Shown piece by piece: positions 1-11,183 of a DNA stretch of 64,000 nt (position 1 is its first letter; the number at the start of each line of letters is the position of its first letter). The DNA comes from Euglena gracilis (lineage: Eukaryota; Euglenozoa; Euglenophyceae; Euglenales; Euglenaceae). The notes beneath the pieces were generated by a model that saw only the letters and a list, made by a program, of their open reading frames with translations, had not been told where the DNA came from and searched no databases. A program made the translations under genes and the position numbers. The stretch covers positions 27,342 to 91,341 of the forward strand of contig CAAHFI010813935.1 in the NCBI GenBank assembly GCA_900893395.1, read 5' to 3'.

Positions 1-240
1 GGGTCGTTTCCATTCGGGAAACAACCAGTCCAAGCCGTGTTTTCAAGCTGTTGGGGGGGGGAATCCCTTTTGTTGTTCAACTGTCTGAGGGCCCCAAAAT
101 AACAAAATCACTTGGGTTGCCCGGAGCAAATTACCTTTCTTGCTCAACTGTCCGAGGGCCCCAAAATAACAAAATCCCTTGTGTTTCCAAGTCGTTTTGG
201 GGGGGCAAAGCCCTTGTGTTTGGCAAACGGCCGCCAAATT
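1..240 (+). repeat. E-type minisatellite, partial
   Basis: Units of roughly 40-75 bases carry the strings AAAATCCCTTGTGTTTCCAA and GTCGTTTTGGGG, separated by CTGTCCGAGGGCCCCAAAAT. The same units build the E modules at 19364-19690, 36970-37310 and 59270-59605. Around 225-240 the minisatellite is fused to GGCAAACGGCCGCCAAA, which is the end of module G, so this copy is a chimera of E and G. Confidence 0.75.
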
Positions 241-930
241 GCGAGAAGCTGCTTAAAATCAGGGACTCTGGTAGCTTAAAATTTCTGGGTTACCCGGGAG
301 TTGGGGGGCCAAAAAATGTACCAGACACAGGTTTTTGAGGGTGCTGAATCCAAAAAAGTGGGTCATTTGGCTTAATTTTTCGTTTTACGAAACTCGATTT
401 TCCCAATTTGAGGGACATTTTGGCCGTCGTGGCCCCAAATTTAAAAGGAAAAGGGGAGGAAACCACAGGAAAAACGCTGGTGCAACGTTGGTTGAAAAAG
501 TTCAGGGCAAGTTGGGAACCCCCCCCGTTTTTGGGGTCACCAAAATCACAAAAAGCGTCGAAAACAAATGGTTGCACAGTTTTTCGTGCGAAATTTGCAA
601 CAAAAAAAACTGCGCAATTCTCTTGCGCGGGAAGGTGCATGAAAAACTCTGGCCTTTTTCCTTTTGAAATAAGTGTGGCCAGGCACAAAACATTCAAAGA
701 TGAAAAACACCGAAGATTGTTCAATTATTTAAATTCTGGTCATGGAGAATGAAAACACCTTGGAAACCAACACACCTTGGTAACAAGAGCAATCCGACAA
801 TTTAGATCCTTGGGGTGGACATTTCCGAGCTTGGGTCCAAGGCACCCGGACTCAATTGGGGCCAATCCTTCTGAGTCTTCCCGTCCAAACGAGAAGAATC
901 GGAAGGATTCACCCATTATTAATCTCGGCG

Positions 931-1626
931 ATGATAAGTGGAAATGGCAAAGCTGAAAGAAACAGCGTATGCAGACAACATATGTTGTTCCTGAGAAGAT
1001 TCTCTATCCATCGATACAATTGTCAGGTCCTGCATCCCAAAGGATCAAGAGTTCCGGAGTTGGTCCAAGCTTTTTTTTTGGTCCAAGCACTGCGATGCGG
1101 CAACAAAGTCGGCGACGCAAGCAAAGGTGCCCTCGACTTACCCCAAGTTTTAAGCACCCGCATGCCCCAAAGAACACGTCAAGGTATTGATCCCCTTTGC
1201 CCAAGCTTTTAGGTGGCCCGGTCGGCTGCCGCTGAACAAACCTACCCACTTTCTCCGCAGCGTGTCCCAATGGTGCCTTAGTAATGCACTGTGAATTTGC
1301 GAATGGCAAGAATGCGCCTGTTGAAATATTGTTCTTCAATAAAAAGCCAGCTAGCCCCGTCCGAAACTTTTGTGGCTGATGGGGAAGTGCGATGAAAGAG
1401 TCTCTTTTTAGGAGGCTGAAAATGCATCCGCTTTGGGTGCTTTTTGGTATAAAAAAAAACGACCGTGAAAAATTTGCTTTGTGATGCAAGCACCGAGCCC
1501 AAGTAAGTTCATTAGCTATCAACGTTTCATGAATTGTTAGAAATATGACTGCTAACGTACAGCGAATACCGTACAGGTCATCAACAGGAGAGCAATAGAA
1601 ATAGAAAGTGTCCAGAAAGTGGATGG
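931..1626 (+). pseudogene. Decayed gene-like stretch in module B1
   Basis: No family is recognised. The plus strand reads as pieces of one possible protein spread over several frames. One piece contains KPTHFLRSVSQWCLSNAL (near 1240-1290) and another contains FNKKPASPVRNF (near 1335-1370). The part from about 1310 to 1626 is paralogous to the short intact ORF in module C (17036-17290): both share GEVR or EVR followed by TGA, then AQV, IVRN, PYRS and RKW in the same order. The B version carries extra stops, for example TGA where C has AGA next to ALRWK. The minus strand is also open here (1004-1669, 221 codons), but that frame is not maintained in all copies and has no paralogue in C. I infer a remnant, with low certainty about the original frame. 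Confidence 0.3.
1447..1460 (+). promoter_or_regulatory. TATAAAA-like AT tract
   Basis: GGTATAAAAAAAAACG is conserved in all full B copies (near 23570, 32547, 41350 and 63650). It resembles a TATA box, but no transcription start or downstream gene supports it. Chance occurrence in A-rich DNA is likely. Confidence 0.12.
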
Positions 1627-1674
1627 AACCTTTTGGGTAGTTCTTGGGGGAGGCAATTCCAACCTCCACCCCCC

Positions 1675-1738
1675 ACGCAGGGAGGGGGGTCCGGGGGGTC
1701 CGGGGGGGTCAGGGGGGGGGCGGGGGGTCGGGGGGGGG
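1675..1738 (+). repeat. G-rich GGGTCC/GGGGTC microsatellite tail of B1
   Basis: Runs of 5-9 G are separated by TCC, TCA or TCG. Length and phase differ in every B copy (14113-14170, 23812-23872, 32777-32835, 41582-41642, 63880-63942). The tract can in principle form G-quadruplexes on the plus strand. Confidence 0.85.
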
Positions 1739-1950
1739 GTGTTTTCTGGCCGCGCACACAAAGAGGGGCCCTGAAAAAGCGTTGGCCGGCTCGGGGCCCA
1801 ATTTTTTTTCGCCCGAAACTGCCAACCCTTTGCCACCGCTCCCCAACCTTTTACTAACTTTATAATGGCACCTTGGGTCGTTTCCATTCGGGAAACAGCC
1901 AAGGGGGCCGAGGGATGATGCCCCAGAGCCCCCTATTAGCTGAAAAAAAC
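1738..1950 (+). repeat. Ancestral short monomer, copy in B1
   Basis: It has the ordered blocks TTTTCTGGCCG, ACACAAAGAGGGGCCCTGAA, GCGTTGGCCGGCTCGGGGCC, CTGCCAACCCTTTGCCACCG, GTCGTTTCCATTCGGGAAAC and CCGAGGGATGATGCCCCAG. The same block order recurs in module K and, in part, inside A, H and C. Confidence 0.7.
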
Positions 1951-2170
1951 AGGGGGTGGGGGGGTCCGTGGGGGGTCCGGGGAGGACGGGGGGTCCGGGG
2001 GGGAGTTGGTGTTTTCTGGCCGCACACACATTTTTCCGCAATGTGTGCCTAAGGAATGCAAAGGGGGGCTTTTGGCGCTGTTTTTGCTCCTACGGAACTT
2101 CGGAAAATTTGGAAAATTTTTGGGAAATAATACCCCCCCCCTCGAGCCGGGGCTTCAGGCGAAAAAAATA

Positions 2171-2186
2171 ATCCCCTGGGGGATGT
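2171..2186. repeat. ATCCCC-TG-GGGGAT short inverted repeat in monomer A
   Basis: Six-base arms with a two-base centre follow GGCGAAAAAAATA in nearly every A monomer. In several copies one G is lost (for example near 14552 and 24300), which breaks the symmetry. No function is assigned. Confidence 0.55.
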
Positions 2187-2385
2187 TATTTGGGGGGTTA
2201 CCATGATCTAAGAGTTTTTGTCGGTGATTTTGAATGTGGGGGGGGGTAAGTCCGGGGGTTTTCATGTCATTCTGACCTCAAAAAAAAAACAGCAAAAAAA
2301 TAATTCCCGGGAGAGCCGATGCCCAAAACAAGAAAGCTCGTATTTTGTCCAATCCTGCTCCAACTTGCTTGAAAAGACAGGCAAA

Positions 2386-2408
2386 ATCCAAAGGACGTCC
2401 CTTTGGAT
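2386..2408. repeat. 23-base near-perfect palindrome in monomer A
   Basis: ATCCAAAGG and CCTTTGGAT flank ACGTC. It recurs at the same place in each monomer. The copy near 43408 has lost one C and is a perfect 22-base palindrome. The copy near 24499 has lost the left arm. Confidence 0.8.
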
Positions 2409-2529
2409 GTGCCTGGGGGGGGGCCATCACCGGGTCAGATCATGGCTCAAAAAGAATAAATACTCAAATGATGAAATGTATCAATAAAATATTGGCGGGC
2501 TGGGTCCTGACACACCCACGTCGACAGTT

Positions 2530-2587
2530 GTGAGTTTCACTTTTCACTTTCGCTTTCGCCTGGAGCGGGACAGAGCGCCAGGCGAAA
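2530..2587. repeat. TTTCRC tract and 10-bp hairpin in monomer A
   Basis: A pyrimidine tract of TTTCAC/TTTCGC hexamers (one with an extra T) runs into TTTCGCCTGG (2554-2563), a 14-base loop and CCAGGCGAAA (2578-2587). The stem is perfect and conserved in almost all copies (3672-3705, 4790-4823, 5909-5942 and 7024-7057 in this array). It is also present in the D fragments. The number and type of hexamers vary between copies, which makes this a useful haplotype marker. Confidence 0.8.
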
Positions 2588-5500
2588 TTCGTGGGATCCG
2601 AGGGCTGATGCCCCAGTTCCCACTATTGGCCGAAAAAGGTTACACCTAAACACACACACGCACATCACCACCGTTTGAAAAAATCTCGAACGTGCAATTT
2701 TGGAAAGCAATGGGTGGCCAACTTTTGCCGGGAGTGGGGTCCGGGGGGAGATCGACGTTGTTGGTTTTTTCTGGCTGTTCACACATAAGAGTGACCCTAG
2801 AAAAAGCGGTGGCGGGCTTTGGGCCACATATATTGCAAAAAATGGAGCCCACACTGGTTGACTCTTCTCCCTTGGGAACATTGCTCACCCGCTTGAGGTT
2901 TGGGAAGTTGAAAAACTTGAAATGAATGCCTTTGGTCGGAGGGTCCGGGCTGTAGGTTGCATCCCAATCTGGCCGTTCACGCAAATCATGCAAGGTGAAA
3001 TGAAAAGCATTGGGGGCTGGAAAGCATCAAAGGTTGGCGGGGGGACTTTCACCTTCGCGGGGGGGGGGTCCGTGGGGGGTCCGGGGAGGACGGGGGGTCC
3101 GGGGGGGGGGAGTTGGTGTTTTCTGGCCGCACACACATTTTTCCGCAATGTGTCCCAATGGTGCCTAAGGAATGCAAAGGGGGGCTTTTGGCGCTGTTTT
3201 TGCTCCTACGGAACTTCGGAAAATTTCGAAAATTTTTGGGAAATAATACCCCCCCCCTCGAGCCGGGGCTTCAGGCGAAAAAAATAATCCCCTGGGGGAT
3301 GTTATTTGGGGGGTTACCATGATGTTAAGAGTTTTTGTCGGTGATTTTGAATGTGGGGGGGGGTAAGTCCGGGGGTTTTCATGTCATTCTGACCTCAAAA
3401 AAAAAACAGCAAAAAAATAATTCCCGGGAGAGCCGATGCCCAAAACAAGAAAGCTCGTATTTTGTCCAATCCTGCTCCAACTTGCTTGAAAAGACAGGCA
3501 AAATCCAAAGGACGTCCCTTTGGATGTGCCTGGGGGGGGGGCCATCACCGGGTCAGATCATGGCTCAAAAAGAATAAATACTCAAATGATGAAATGTATC
3601 AAAAAAATATTGGCGGGCTGGGTCCTGACACACCCACGTCGACAGTTGTGAGTTTCACTTTTCACTTTCGCTTTCGCCTGGAGCGGGACAGAGCGCCAGG
3701 CGAAATTCGTGGGATCCGAGGGCTGATGCCCCAGTTCCCACTATTGGCCGAAAAAGGTTACACCTAAACACACACACGCACATCACCACCGTTTGAAAAA
3801 ATCTCGAACGTGCAATTTTGGAAAGCAATGGGTGGCCAACTTTTGCCGGGAGTGGGGTCCGGGGGGAGATCGACGTTGTTGGTTTTTTCTGGCTGTTCAC
3901 ACATAAGAGTGACCCTAGAAAAAGCGGTGGCGGGCTTTGGGCCACATATATTGCAAAAAATGGAGCCCACACTGGTTGACTCTTCTCCCTTGGGAACATT
4001 GCTCACCCGCTTGAGGTTTGGGAAGTTGAAAAACTTGAAATGAATGCCTTTGGTCGGAGGGTCCGGGCTGTAGGTTGCATCCCAATCTGGCCGTTCACGC
4101 AAATCATGCAAGGTGAAATGAAAAGCATTGGGGGCTGGAAAGCATCAAAGGTTGGCGGGGGGACTTTCACCTTCGCGGGGGGGGGGTCCGTGGGGGGTCC
4201 GGGGAGGACGGGGGGTCCGGGGGGGGGGAGTTGGTGTTTTCTGGCCGCACACACATTTTTCCGCAATGTGTCCCAATGGTGCCTAAGGAATGCAAAGGGG
4301 GGCTTTTGGCGCTGTTTTTGCTCCTACGGAACTTCGGAAAATTTCGAAAATTTTTGGGAAATAATACCCCCCCCCTCGAGCCGGGGCTTCAGGCGAAAAA
4401 AATAATCCCCTGGGGGATGTTATTTGGGGGGTTACCATGATGTTAAGAGTTTTTGTCGGTGATTTTGAATGTGGGGGGGGGTAAGTCCGGGGGTTTTCAT
4501 GTCATTCTGACCTCAAAAAAAAAACAGCAAAAAAATAATTCCCGGGAGAGCCGATGCCCAAAACAAGAAAGCTCGTATTTTGTCCAATCCTGCTCCAACT
4601 TGCTTGAAAAGACAGGCAAAATCCAAAGGACGTCCCTTTGGATGTGCCTGGGGGGGGGGCCATCACCGGGTCAGATCATGGCTCAAAAAGAATAAATACT
4701 CAAATGATGAAATGTATCAAAAAAATATTGGCGGGCTGGGTCCTGACACACCCACGTCGACAGTTGTGAGTTTCACTTTTCACTTTCGCTTTCGCCTGGA
4801 GCGGGACAGAGCGCCAGGCGAAATTCGTGGGATCCGAGGGCTGATGCCCCAGTTCCCACTATTGGCCGAAAAAGGTTACACCTAAACACACACACGCACA
4901 TCACCACCGTTTGAAAAAATCTCGAACGTGCAATTTTGGAAAGCAATGGGTGGCCAACTTTTGCCGGGAGTGGGGTCCGGGGGGAGATCGACGTTGTTGG
5001 TTTTTTCTGGCTGTTCACACATAAGAGTGACCCTAGAAAAAGCGGTGGCGGGCTTTGGGCCACATATATTGCAAAAAATGGAGCCCACACTGGTTGACTC
5101 TTCTCCCTTGGGAACATTGCTCACCCGCTTGAGGTTTGGGAAGTTGAAAAACTTGAAATGAATGCCTTTGGTCGGAGGGTCCGGGCTGTAGGTTGCATCC
5201 CAATCTGGCCGTTCACGCAAATCATGCAAGGTGAAATGAAAAGCATTGGGGGCTGGAAAGCATCAAAGGTTGGCGGGGGGACTTTCACCTTCGCGGGGGG
5301 GGGGTCCGTGGGGGGTCCGGGGAGGACGGGGGGTCCGGGGGGGGGGAGTTGGTGTTTTCTGGCCGCACACACATTTTTCCGCAATGTGTCCCAATGGTGC
5401 CTAAGGAATGCAAAGGGGGGCTTTTGGCGCTGTTTTTGCTCCTACGGAACTTCGGAAAATTTCGAAAATTTTTGGGAAATAATACCCCCCCCCTCGAGCC

Positions 5501-8500
5501 GGGGCTTCAGGCGAAAAAAATAATCCCCTGGGGGATGTTATTTGGGGGGTTACCATGATGTTAAGAGTTTTTGTCGGTGATTTTGAATGTGGGGGGGGGT
5601 AAGTCCGGGGGTTTTCATGTCATTCTGACCTCAAAAAAAAAAACAGCAAAAAAATAATTCCCGGGAGAGCCGATGCCCAAAACAAGAAAGCTCGTATTTT
5701 GTCCAATCCTGCTCCAACTTGCTTGAAAAGACAGGCAAAATCCAAAGGACGTCCCTTTGGATGTGCCTGGGGGGGGGGCCATCACCGGGTCAGATCATGG
5801 CTCAAAAAGAATAAATACTCAAATGATGAAATGTATCAAAAAAATATTGGCGGGCTGGGTCCTGACACACCCACGTCGACAGTTGTGAGTTTCACTTTTC
5901 ACTTTCGCTTTCGCCTGGAGCGGGACAGAGCGCCAGGCGAAATTCGTGGGATCCGAGGGCTGATGCCCCAGTTCCCACTATTGGCCGAAAAAGGTTACAC
6001 CTAAACACACACACGCACATCACCACCGTTTGAAAAAATCTCGAACGTGCAATTTTGGAAAGCAATGGGTGGCCAACTTTTGCCGGGAGTGGGGTCCGGG
6101 GGGAGATCGACGTTGTTGGTTTTTTCTGGCTGTTCACACATAAGAGTGACCCTAGAAAAAGCGGTGGCGGGCTTTGGGCCACATATATTGCAAAAAATGG
6201 AGCCCACACTGGTTGACTCTTCTCCCTTGGGAACATTGCTCACCCGCTTGAGGTTTGGGAAGTTGAAAAACTTGAAATGAATGCCTTTGGTCGGAGGGTC
6301 CGGGCTGTAGGTTGCATCCCAATCTGGCCGTTCACGCAAATCATGCAAGGTGAAATGAAAAGCATTGGGGGCTGGAAAGCATCAAAGGTTGGCGGGGGAC
6401 TTTCACCTTCGCGGGGGGGGGTCCGTGGGGGGTCCGGGGAGGACGGGGGGTCCGGGGGGGGGAGTTGGTGTTTTCTGGCCGCACACACATTTTTCCGCAA
6501 TGTGTCCCAATGGTGCCTAAGGAATGCAAAGGGGGGCTTTTGGCGCTGTTTTTGCTCCTACGGAACTTCGGAAAATTTCGAAAATTTTTGGGAAATAATA
6601 CCCCCCCCCTCGAGCCGGGGCTTCAGGCGAAAAAAATAATCCCCTGGGGGATGTTATTTGGGGGGTTACCATGATGTTAAGAGTTTTTGTCGGTGATTTT
6701 GAATGTGGGGGGGGGTAAGTCCGGGGGTTTTCATGTCATTCTGACCTCAAAAAAAAAACAGCAAAAAAATAATTCCCGGGAGAGCCGATGCCCAAAACAA
6801 GAAAGCTCGTATTTTGTCCAATCCTGCTCCAACTTGCTTGAAAAGACAGGCAAAATCCAAAGGACGTCCCTTTGGATGTGCCTGGGGGGGGGGCCATCAC
6901 CGGGTCAGATCATGGCTCAAAAAGAATAAATACTCAAATGATGAAATGTATCAAAAAAATATTGGCGGGCTGGGTCCTGACACACCCACGTCGACAGTTG
7001 TGAGTTTCACTTTTCACTTTCACTTTCGCCTGGAGCGGGACAGAGCGCCAGGCGAAATTCGTGGGATCCGAGGGCTGATGCCCCAGTTCCCACTATTGGC
7101 CGAAAAAGGTTACACCTAAACACACACACGCACATCACCACCGTTTGAAAAAATCTCGAACGTGCAATTTTGGAAAGCAATGGGTGGCCAACTTTTGCCG
7201 GGAGTGGGGTCCGGGGGAGATCGACGTTGTTGGTTTTTTCTGGCTGTTCACACATAAGAGTGACCCTAGAAAAAGCGGTGGCGGGCTTTGGGCCACATAT
7301 ATTGCAAAAAATGGAGCCCACACTGGTTGACTCTTCTCCCTTGGGAACATTGCTCACCCGCTTGAGGTTTGGGAAGTTGAAAAACTTGAAATGAATGCCT
7401 TTGGTCGGAGGGTCCGGGCTGTAGGTTGCATCCCAATCTGGCCGTTCACGCAAATCATGCAAGGTGAAATGAAAAGCATTGGGGGCTGGAAAGCATCAAA
7501 GGTTGGCGGGGGGACTTTCACCTTCGCGGGGGGGGGTCCGTGGGGGGTCCGGGGAGGACGGGGGGTCCGGGGGGGGGGAGTTGGTGTTTTCTGGCCGCAC
7601 ACACATTTTTCCGCAATGTGTCCCAATGGTGCCTAAGGAATGCAAAGGGGGGCTTTTGGCGCTGTTTTTGCTCCTACGGAACTTCGGAAAATTTCGAAAA
7701 TTTTTGGGAAATAATACCCCCCCCTCGAGCCGGGGCTTCAGGCGAAAAAAATAATCCCCTGGGGGATGTTATTTGGGGGGGTTACCATGATGTAAGAGTT
7801 TTTGTCGGTGATTTTGAATGTGGGGGGGGTAAGTCCGGGGGTTTTCATGTCATTCTGACCTCAAAAAAAAAACAGCAAAAAAATAATTCCCGGGAGAGCC
7901 GATGCCCAAAACAAGAAAGCTCGTATTTTGTCCAATCCTGCTCCAACTTGCTTGAAAAGACAGGCAAAATCCAAAGGACGTCCCTTTGGATGTGCCTGGG
8001 GGGGGGCCATCACCGGGTCAGATCATGGCTCAAAAAGAATAAATACTCAAATGATGAAATGTATCAAAAAAATATTGGCGGGCTGGGTCCTGACACACCC
8101 ACGTCGACAGTTGTGAGTTTCACTTTTCACTTTCACTTTCGCCTGGAGCGGGACAGAGCGCCAGGCGAAATTCGTGGGATCCGAGGGCTGATGCCCCAGT
8201 TCCCACTATTGGCCGAAAAAGGTTACACCTAAACACACACACGCACATCACCACCGTTTGAAAAAATCTCGAACGTGCAATTTTGGAAAGCAATGGGTGA
8301 CCAACTTTTGCCGGGAGTGGGGTCCGGGGGGAGATCGACGTTGTTGGTTTTTTCTGGCTGTTCACACATAAGAGTGACCCTAGAAAAAGCGGTGGCGGGC
8401 TTTGGGCCACATATATTGCAAAAAATGGAGCCCACACTGGTTGACTCTTCTCCCTTGGGAACATTGCTCACCCGCTTGAGGTTTGGGAAGTTGAAAAACT

Positions 8501-11082
8501 TGAAATGAATGCCTTTGGTCGGAGGGTCCGGGCTGTAGGTTGCATCCCAATCTGGCCGTTCACGCAAATCATGCAAGGTGAAATGAAAAGCATTGGGGGC
8601 TGGAAAGCATCAAAGGTTGGCGGGGGGACTTTCACCTTCGCGGGGGGGGGGTCCGTGGGGGGTCCGGGGAGGACGGGGGGTCCGGGGGGGGGAGTTGGTG
8701 TTTTCTGGCCGCACACACATTTTTCCGCAATGTGTCCCAATGGTGCCTAAGGAATGCAAAGGGGGGCTTTTGGCGCTGTTTTTGCTCCTACGGAACTTCG
8801 GAAAATTTCGAAAATTTTTGGGAAATAATACCCCCCCCCCTCGAGCCGGGGCTTCAGGCGAAAAAAATAATCCCCTGGGGGATGTTATTTGGGGGGTTAC
8901 CATGATGTAAGAGTTTTTGTCGGTGATTTTGAATGTGGGGGGGGGTAAGTCCGGGGTTTTCATGTCATTCTGACCTCAAAAAAAAAACAGCAAAAAAATA
9001 ATTCCCGGGAGAGCCGATGCCCAAAACAAGAAAGCTCGTATTTTGTCCAATCCTGCTCCAACTTGCTTGAAAAGACAGGCAAAATCCAAAGGACGTCCCT
9101 TTGGATGTGCCTGGGGGGGGGGCCATCACCGGGTCAGATCATGGCTCAAAAAGAATAAATACTCAAATGATGAAATGTATCAAAAAAATATTGGCGGGCT
9201 GGGTCCTGACACACCCACGTCGACAGTTGTGAGTTTCACTTTTCACTTTCACTTTCGCCTGGAGCGGGACAGAGCGCCAGGCGAAATTCGTGGGATCCGA
9301 GGGCTGATGCCCCAGTTCCCACTATTGGCCGAAAAAGGTTACACCTAAACACACACACGCACATCACCACCGTTTGAAAAAATCTCGAACGTGCAATTTT
9401 GGAAAGCAATGGGTGACCAACTTTTGCCGGGAGTGGGGTCCGGGGGAGATCGACGTTGTTGGTTTTTTCTGGCTGTTCACACATAAGAGTGACCCTAGAA
9501 AAAGCGGTGGCGGGCTTTGGGCCACATATATTGCAAAAAATGGAGCCCACACTGGTTGACTCTTCTCCCTTGGGAACATTGCTCACCCGCTTGAGGTTTG
9601 GGAAGTTGAAAAACTTGAAATGAATGCCTTTGGTCGGAGGGTCCGGGCTGTAGGTTGCATCCCAATCTGGCCGTTCACGCAAATCATGCAAGGTGAAATG
9701 AAAAGCATTGGGGCTGGAAAGCATCAAAGGTTGGCGGGGGACTTTCACCTTCGCGGGGGGGGGTCCGTGGGGGGTCCGGGGAGGACGGGGGGTCCGGGGG
9801 GGGGAGTTGGTGTTTTCTGGCCGCACACACATTTTTCCGCAATGTGTCCCAATGGTGCCTAAGGAATGCAAAGGGGGGCTTTTGGCGCTGTTTTTGCTCC
9901 TACGGAACTTCGGAAAATTTCGAAAATTTTTGGGAAATAATACCCCCCCCTCGAGCCGGGGCTTCAGGCGAAAAAAATAATCCCCTGGGGGATGTTATTT
10001 GGGGGGTTACCATGATCTAAGAGTTTTTGTCGGTGATTTTGAATGTGGGGGGGGGTAAGTCCGGGGTTTTCATGTCATTCTGACCTCAAAAAAAAACAGC
10101 AAAAAAATAATTCCGGGAGAGCCGATGCCCAAAACAAGAAAGCTCGTATTTTGTCCAATCCTGCTCCAACTTGCTTGAAAAGACAGGCAAAATCCAAAGG
10201 ACGTCCCTTTGGATGTGCCTGGGGGGGGGGCCATCACCGGGTCAGATCATGGCTCAAAGAATAAATACTCAAATGATGAAATGTATCAAAAAAATATTGG
10301 CGGCTGGGTCCTGACACACCCACGTCGACAGTTGTGAGTTTCACTTTTCACTTTCACTTTCGCCTGGAGCGGGACAGAGCGCCAGGCGAAATTCGTGGGA
10401 TCCGAGGGCTGATGCCCCAGTTCCCACTATTGGCCGAAAAAGGTTACACCTAAACACACACACGCACATCACCACCGTTTGAAAAATCTCGAACGTGCAA
10501 TTTTGGAAAGCAATGGGTGACCAACTTTTGCCGGGAGTGGGGTCCGGGGGGAGATCGACGTTGTTGGTTTTTTCTGGCTGTTCACACATAAGAGTGACCC
10601 TAGAAAAAGCGGGTGGCGGGCTTTGGGCCACATATATTGCAAAAAATGGAGCCCACACTGGTTGACTCTTCTCCCTTGGGAACATTGCTCACCCGCTTGA
10701 GGTTTGGGAAGTTGAAAAACTTGAAATGAATGCCTTTGGTCGGAGGGTCCGGGCTGTAGGTTGCATCCCAATCTGGCCGTTCACGCAAATCATGCAAGGT
10801 GAAATGAAAAGCATTGGGGGCTGGAAAGCATCAAGGTTGGCGGGGGACTTTCACCTTCGCGGGGGGGGGGTCCGTGGGGGGTCCGGGGAGGACGGGGGGT
10901 CCGGGGGGGGGAGTTGGTGTTTTCTGGCCGCACACACATTTTTCCGAATGTGTCCCAATGGTGCCTAAGGAATGCAAAGGGGGGCTTTTGGCGCTGTTTT
11001 CACACATTTTTCCGCAATGTGTCCCAATGGTGTCTGAGGAATGCCCTCCGACAATCTAAATTTGCACATCGTGTGAAAGTGT

Positions 11083-11084
11083 TA
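11083..11084. other. Empty TA site of the C-module element
   Basis: GTGTTAATTCAAAAACTG is continuous here. In modules C1-C4 the same sequence is interrupted after GTGTTA by a 216-227 base element and resumes TATTTCAAAAACTG. The single TA matches the duplicated TA flanking the insertions. Confidence 0.75.
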
Positions 11085-11183
11085 ATTCAAAAACTGTTCC
11101 TCAAAAAGAAGCCAGCCAGCCCTTCCATAACTTTTAAGGATGATGTCGAAGTGCGATGAAAGATACTCTTCATCCACAAAAAA

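Larger units (their letters stand above)
1..1955 (+). repeat. Module B, copy 1 (first higher-order repeat unit)
   Basis: The stretch recurs at 22355-24068, 31345-33050, 40155-41860 and 62455-64000, and in deleted form at 13580-14350. Its first 240 bases are an E-type minisatellite that matches 13580-13800 rather than the other B copies, which are preceded by module G. The body at about 300-1660 is low in homopolymers. A G-rich tail at 1675-1738 and a degenerate ancestral monomer at 1738-1950 follow, and array A1 comes next. Open frames exist on both strands, but their ends shift between copies. Confidence 0.85.
1956..11000 (+). repeat. Satellite array A1, eight anchor copies of about 1.1 kb
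   Basis: The anchor ATGAATGCCTTTGGTCGG occurs at 2922, 4040, 5158, 6277, 7391, 8505, 9620 and 10726, giving spacings of 1118, 1118, 1119, 1114, 1114, 1115 and 1106. Copies two to four look identical apart from homopolymer length. Each monomer holds a GGGGTCC block, a C-run before CTCGAGCCGGGG, a near-perfect 23-base palindrome, a TTTCRC tract with a 10-bp hairpin, and an ATATATTGC stretch. Recurrent ORFs of 62-151 codons on both strands are by-products of the repeat: their ends move with each poly-G indel. The last monomer breaks near 11000, within TTTGGCGCTGTTTT. Confidence 0.95.

Noticed and set aside
2600-2645. Possible hammerhead ribozyme core (CTGATG ... CGAAA)
   Set aside because: The required GA after CTGAT is replaced by GC, stem II would be only two or three pairs, and related copies read GATGATG instead of CTGATG.
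2646-2993. Recurring 115-codon minus-strand ORF in each A monomer (MHDLRERPDWDATY start)
   Set aside because: It recurs only because the satellite recurs. Lengths of 65, 108, 115, 151, 163 and 211 codons appear with single-base indels, there is no domain, and several overlapping frames on both strands are equally open.
1956-11000. CRISPR array
   Set aside because: The period is 1.1 kb with no short repeat/spacer alternation and no cas-like gene.
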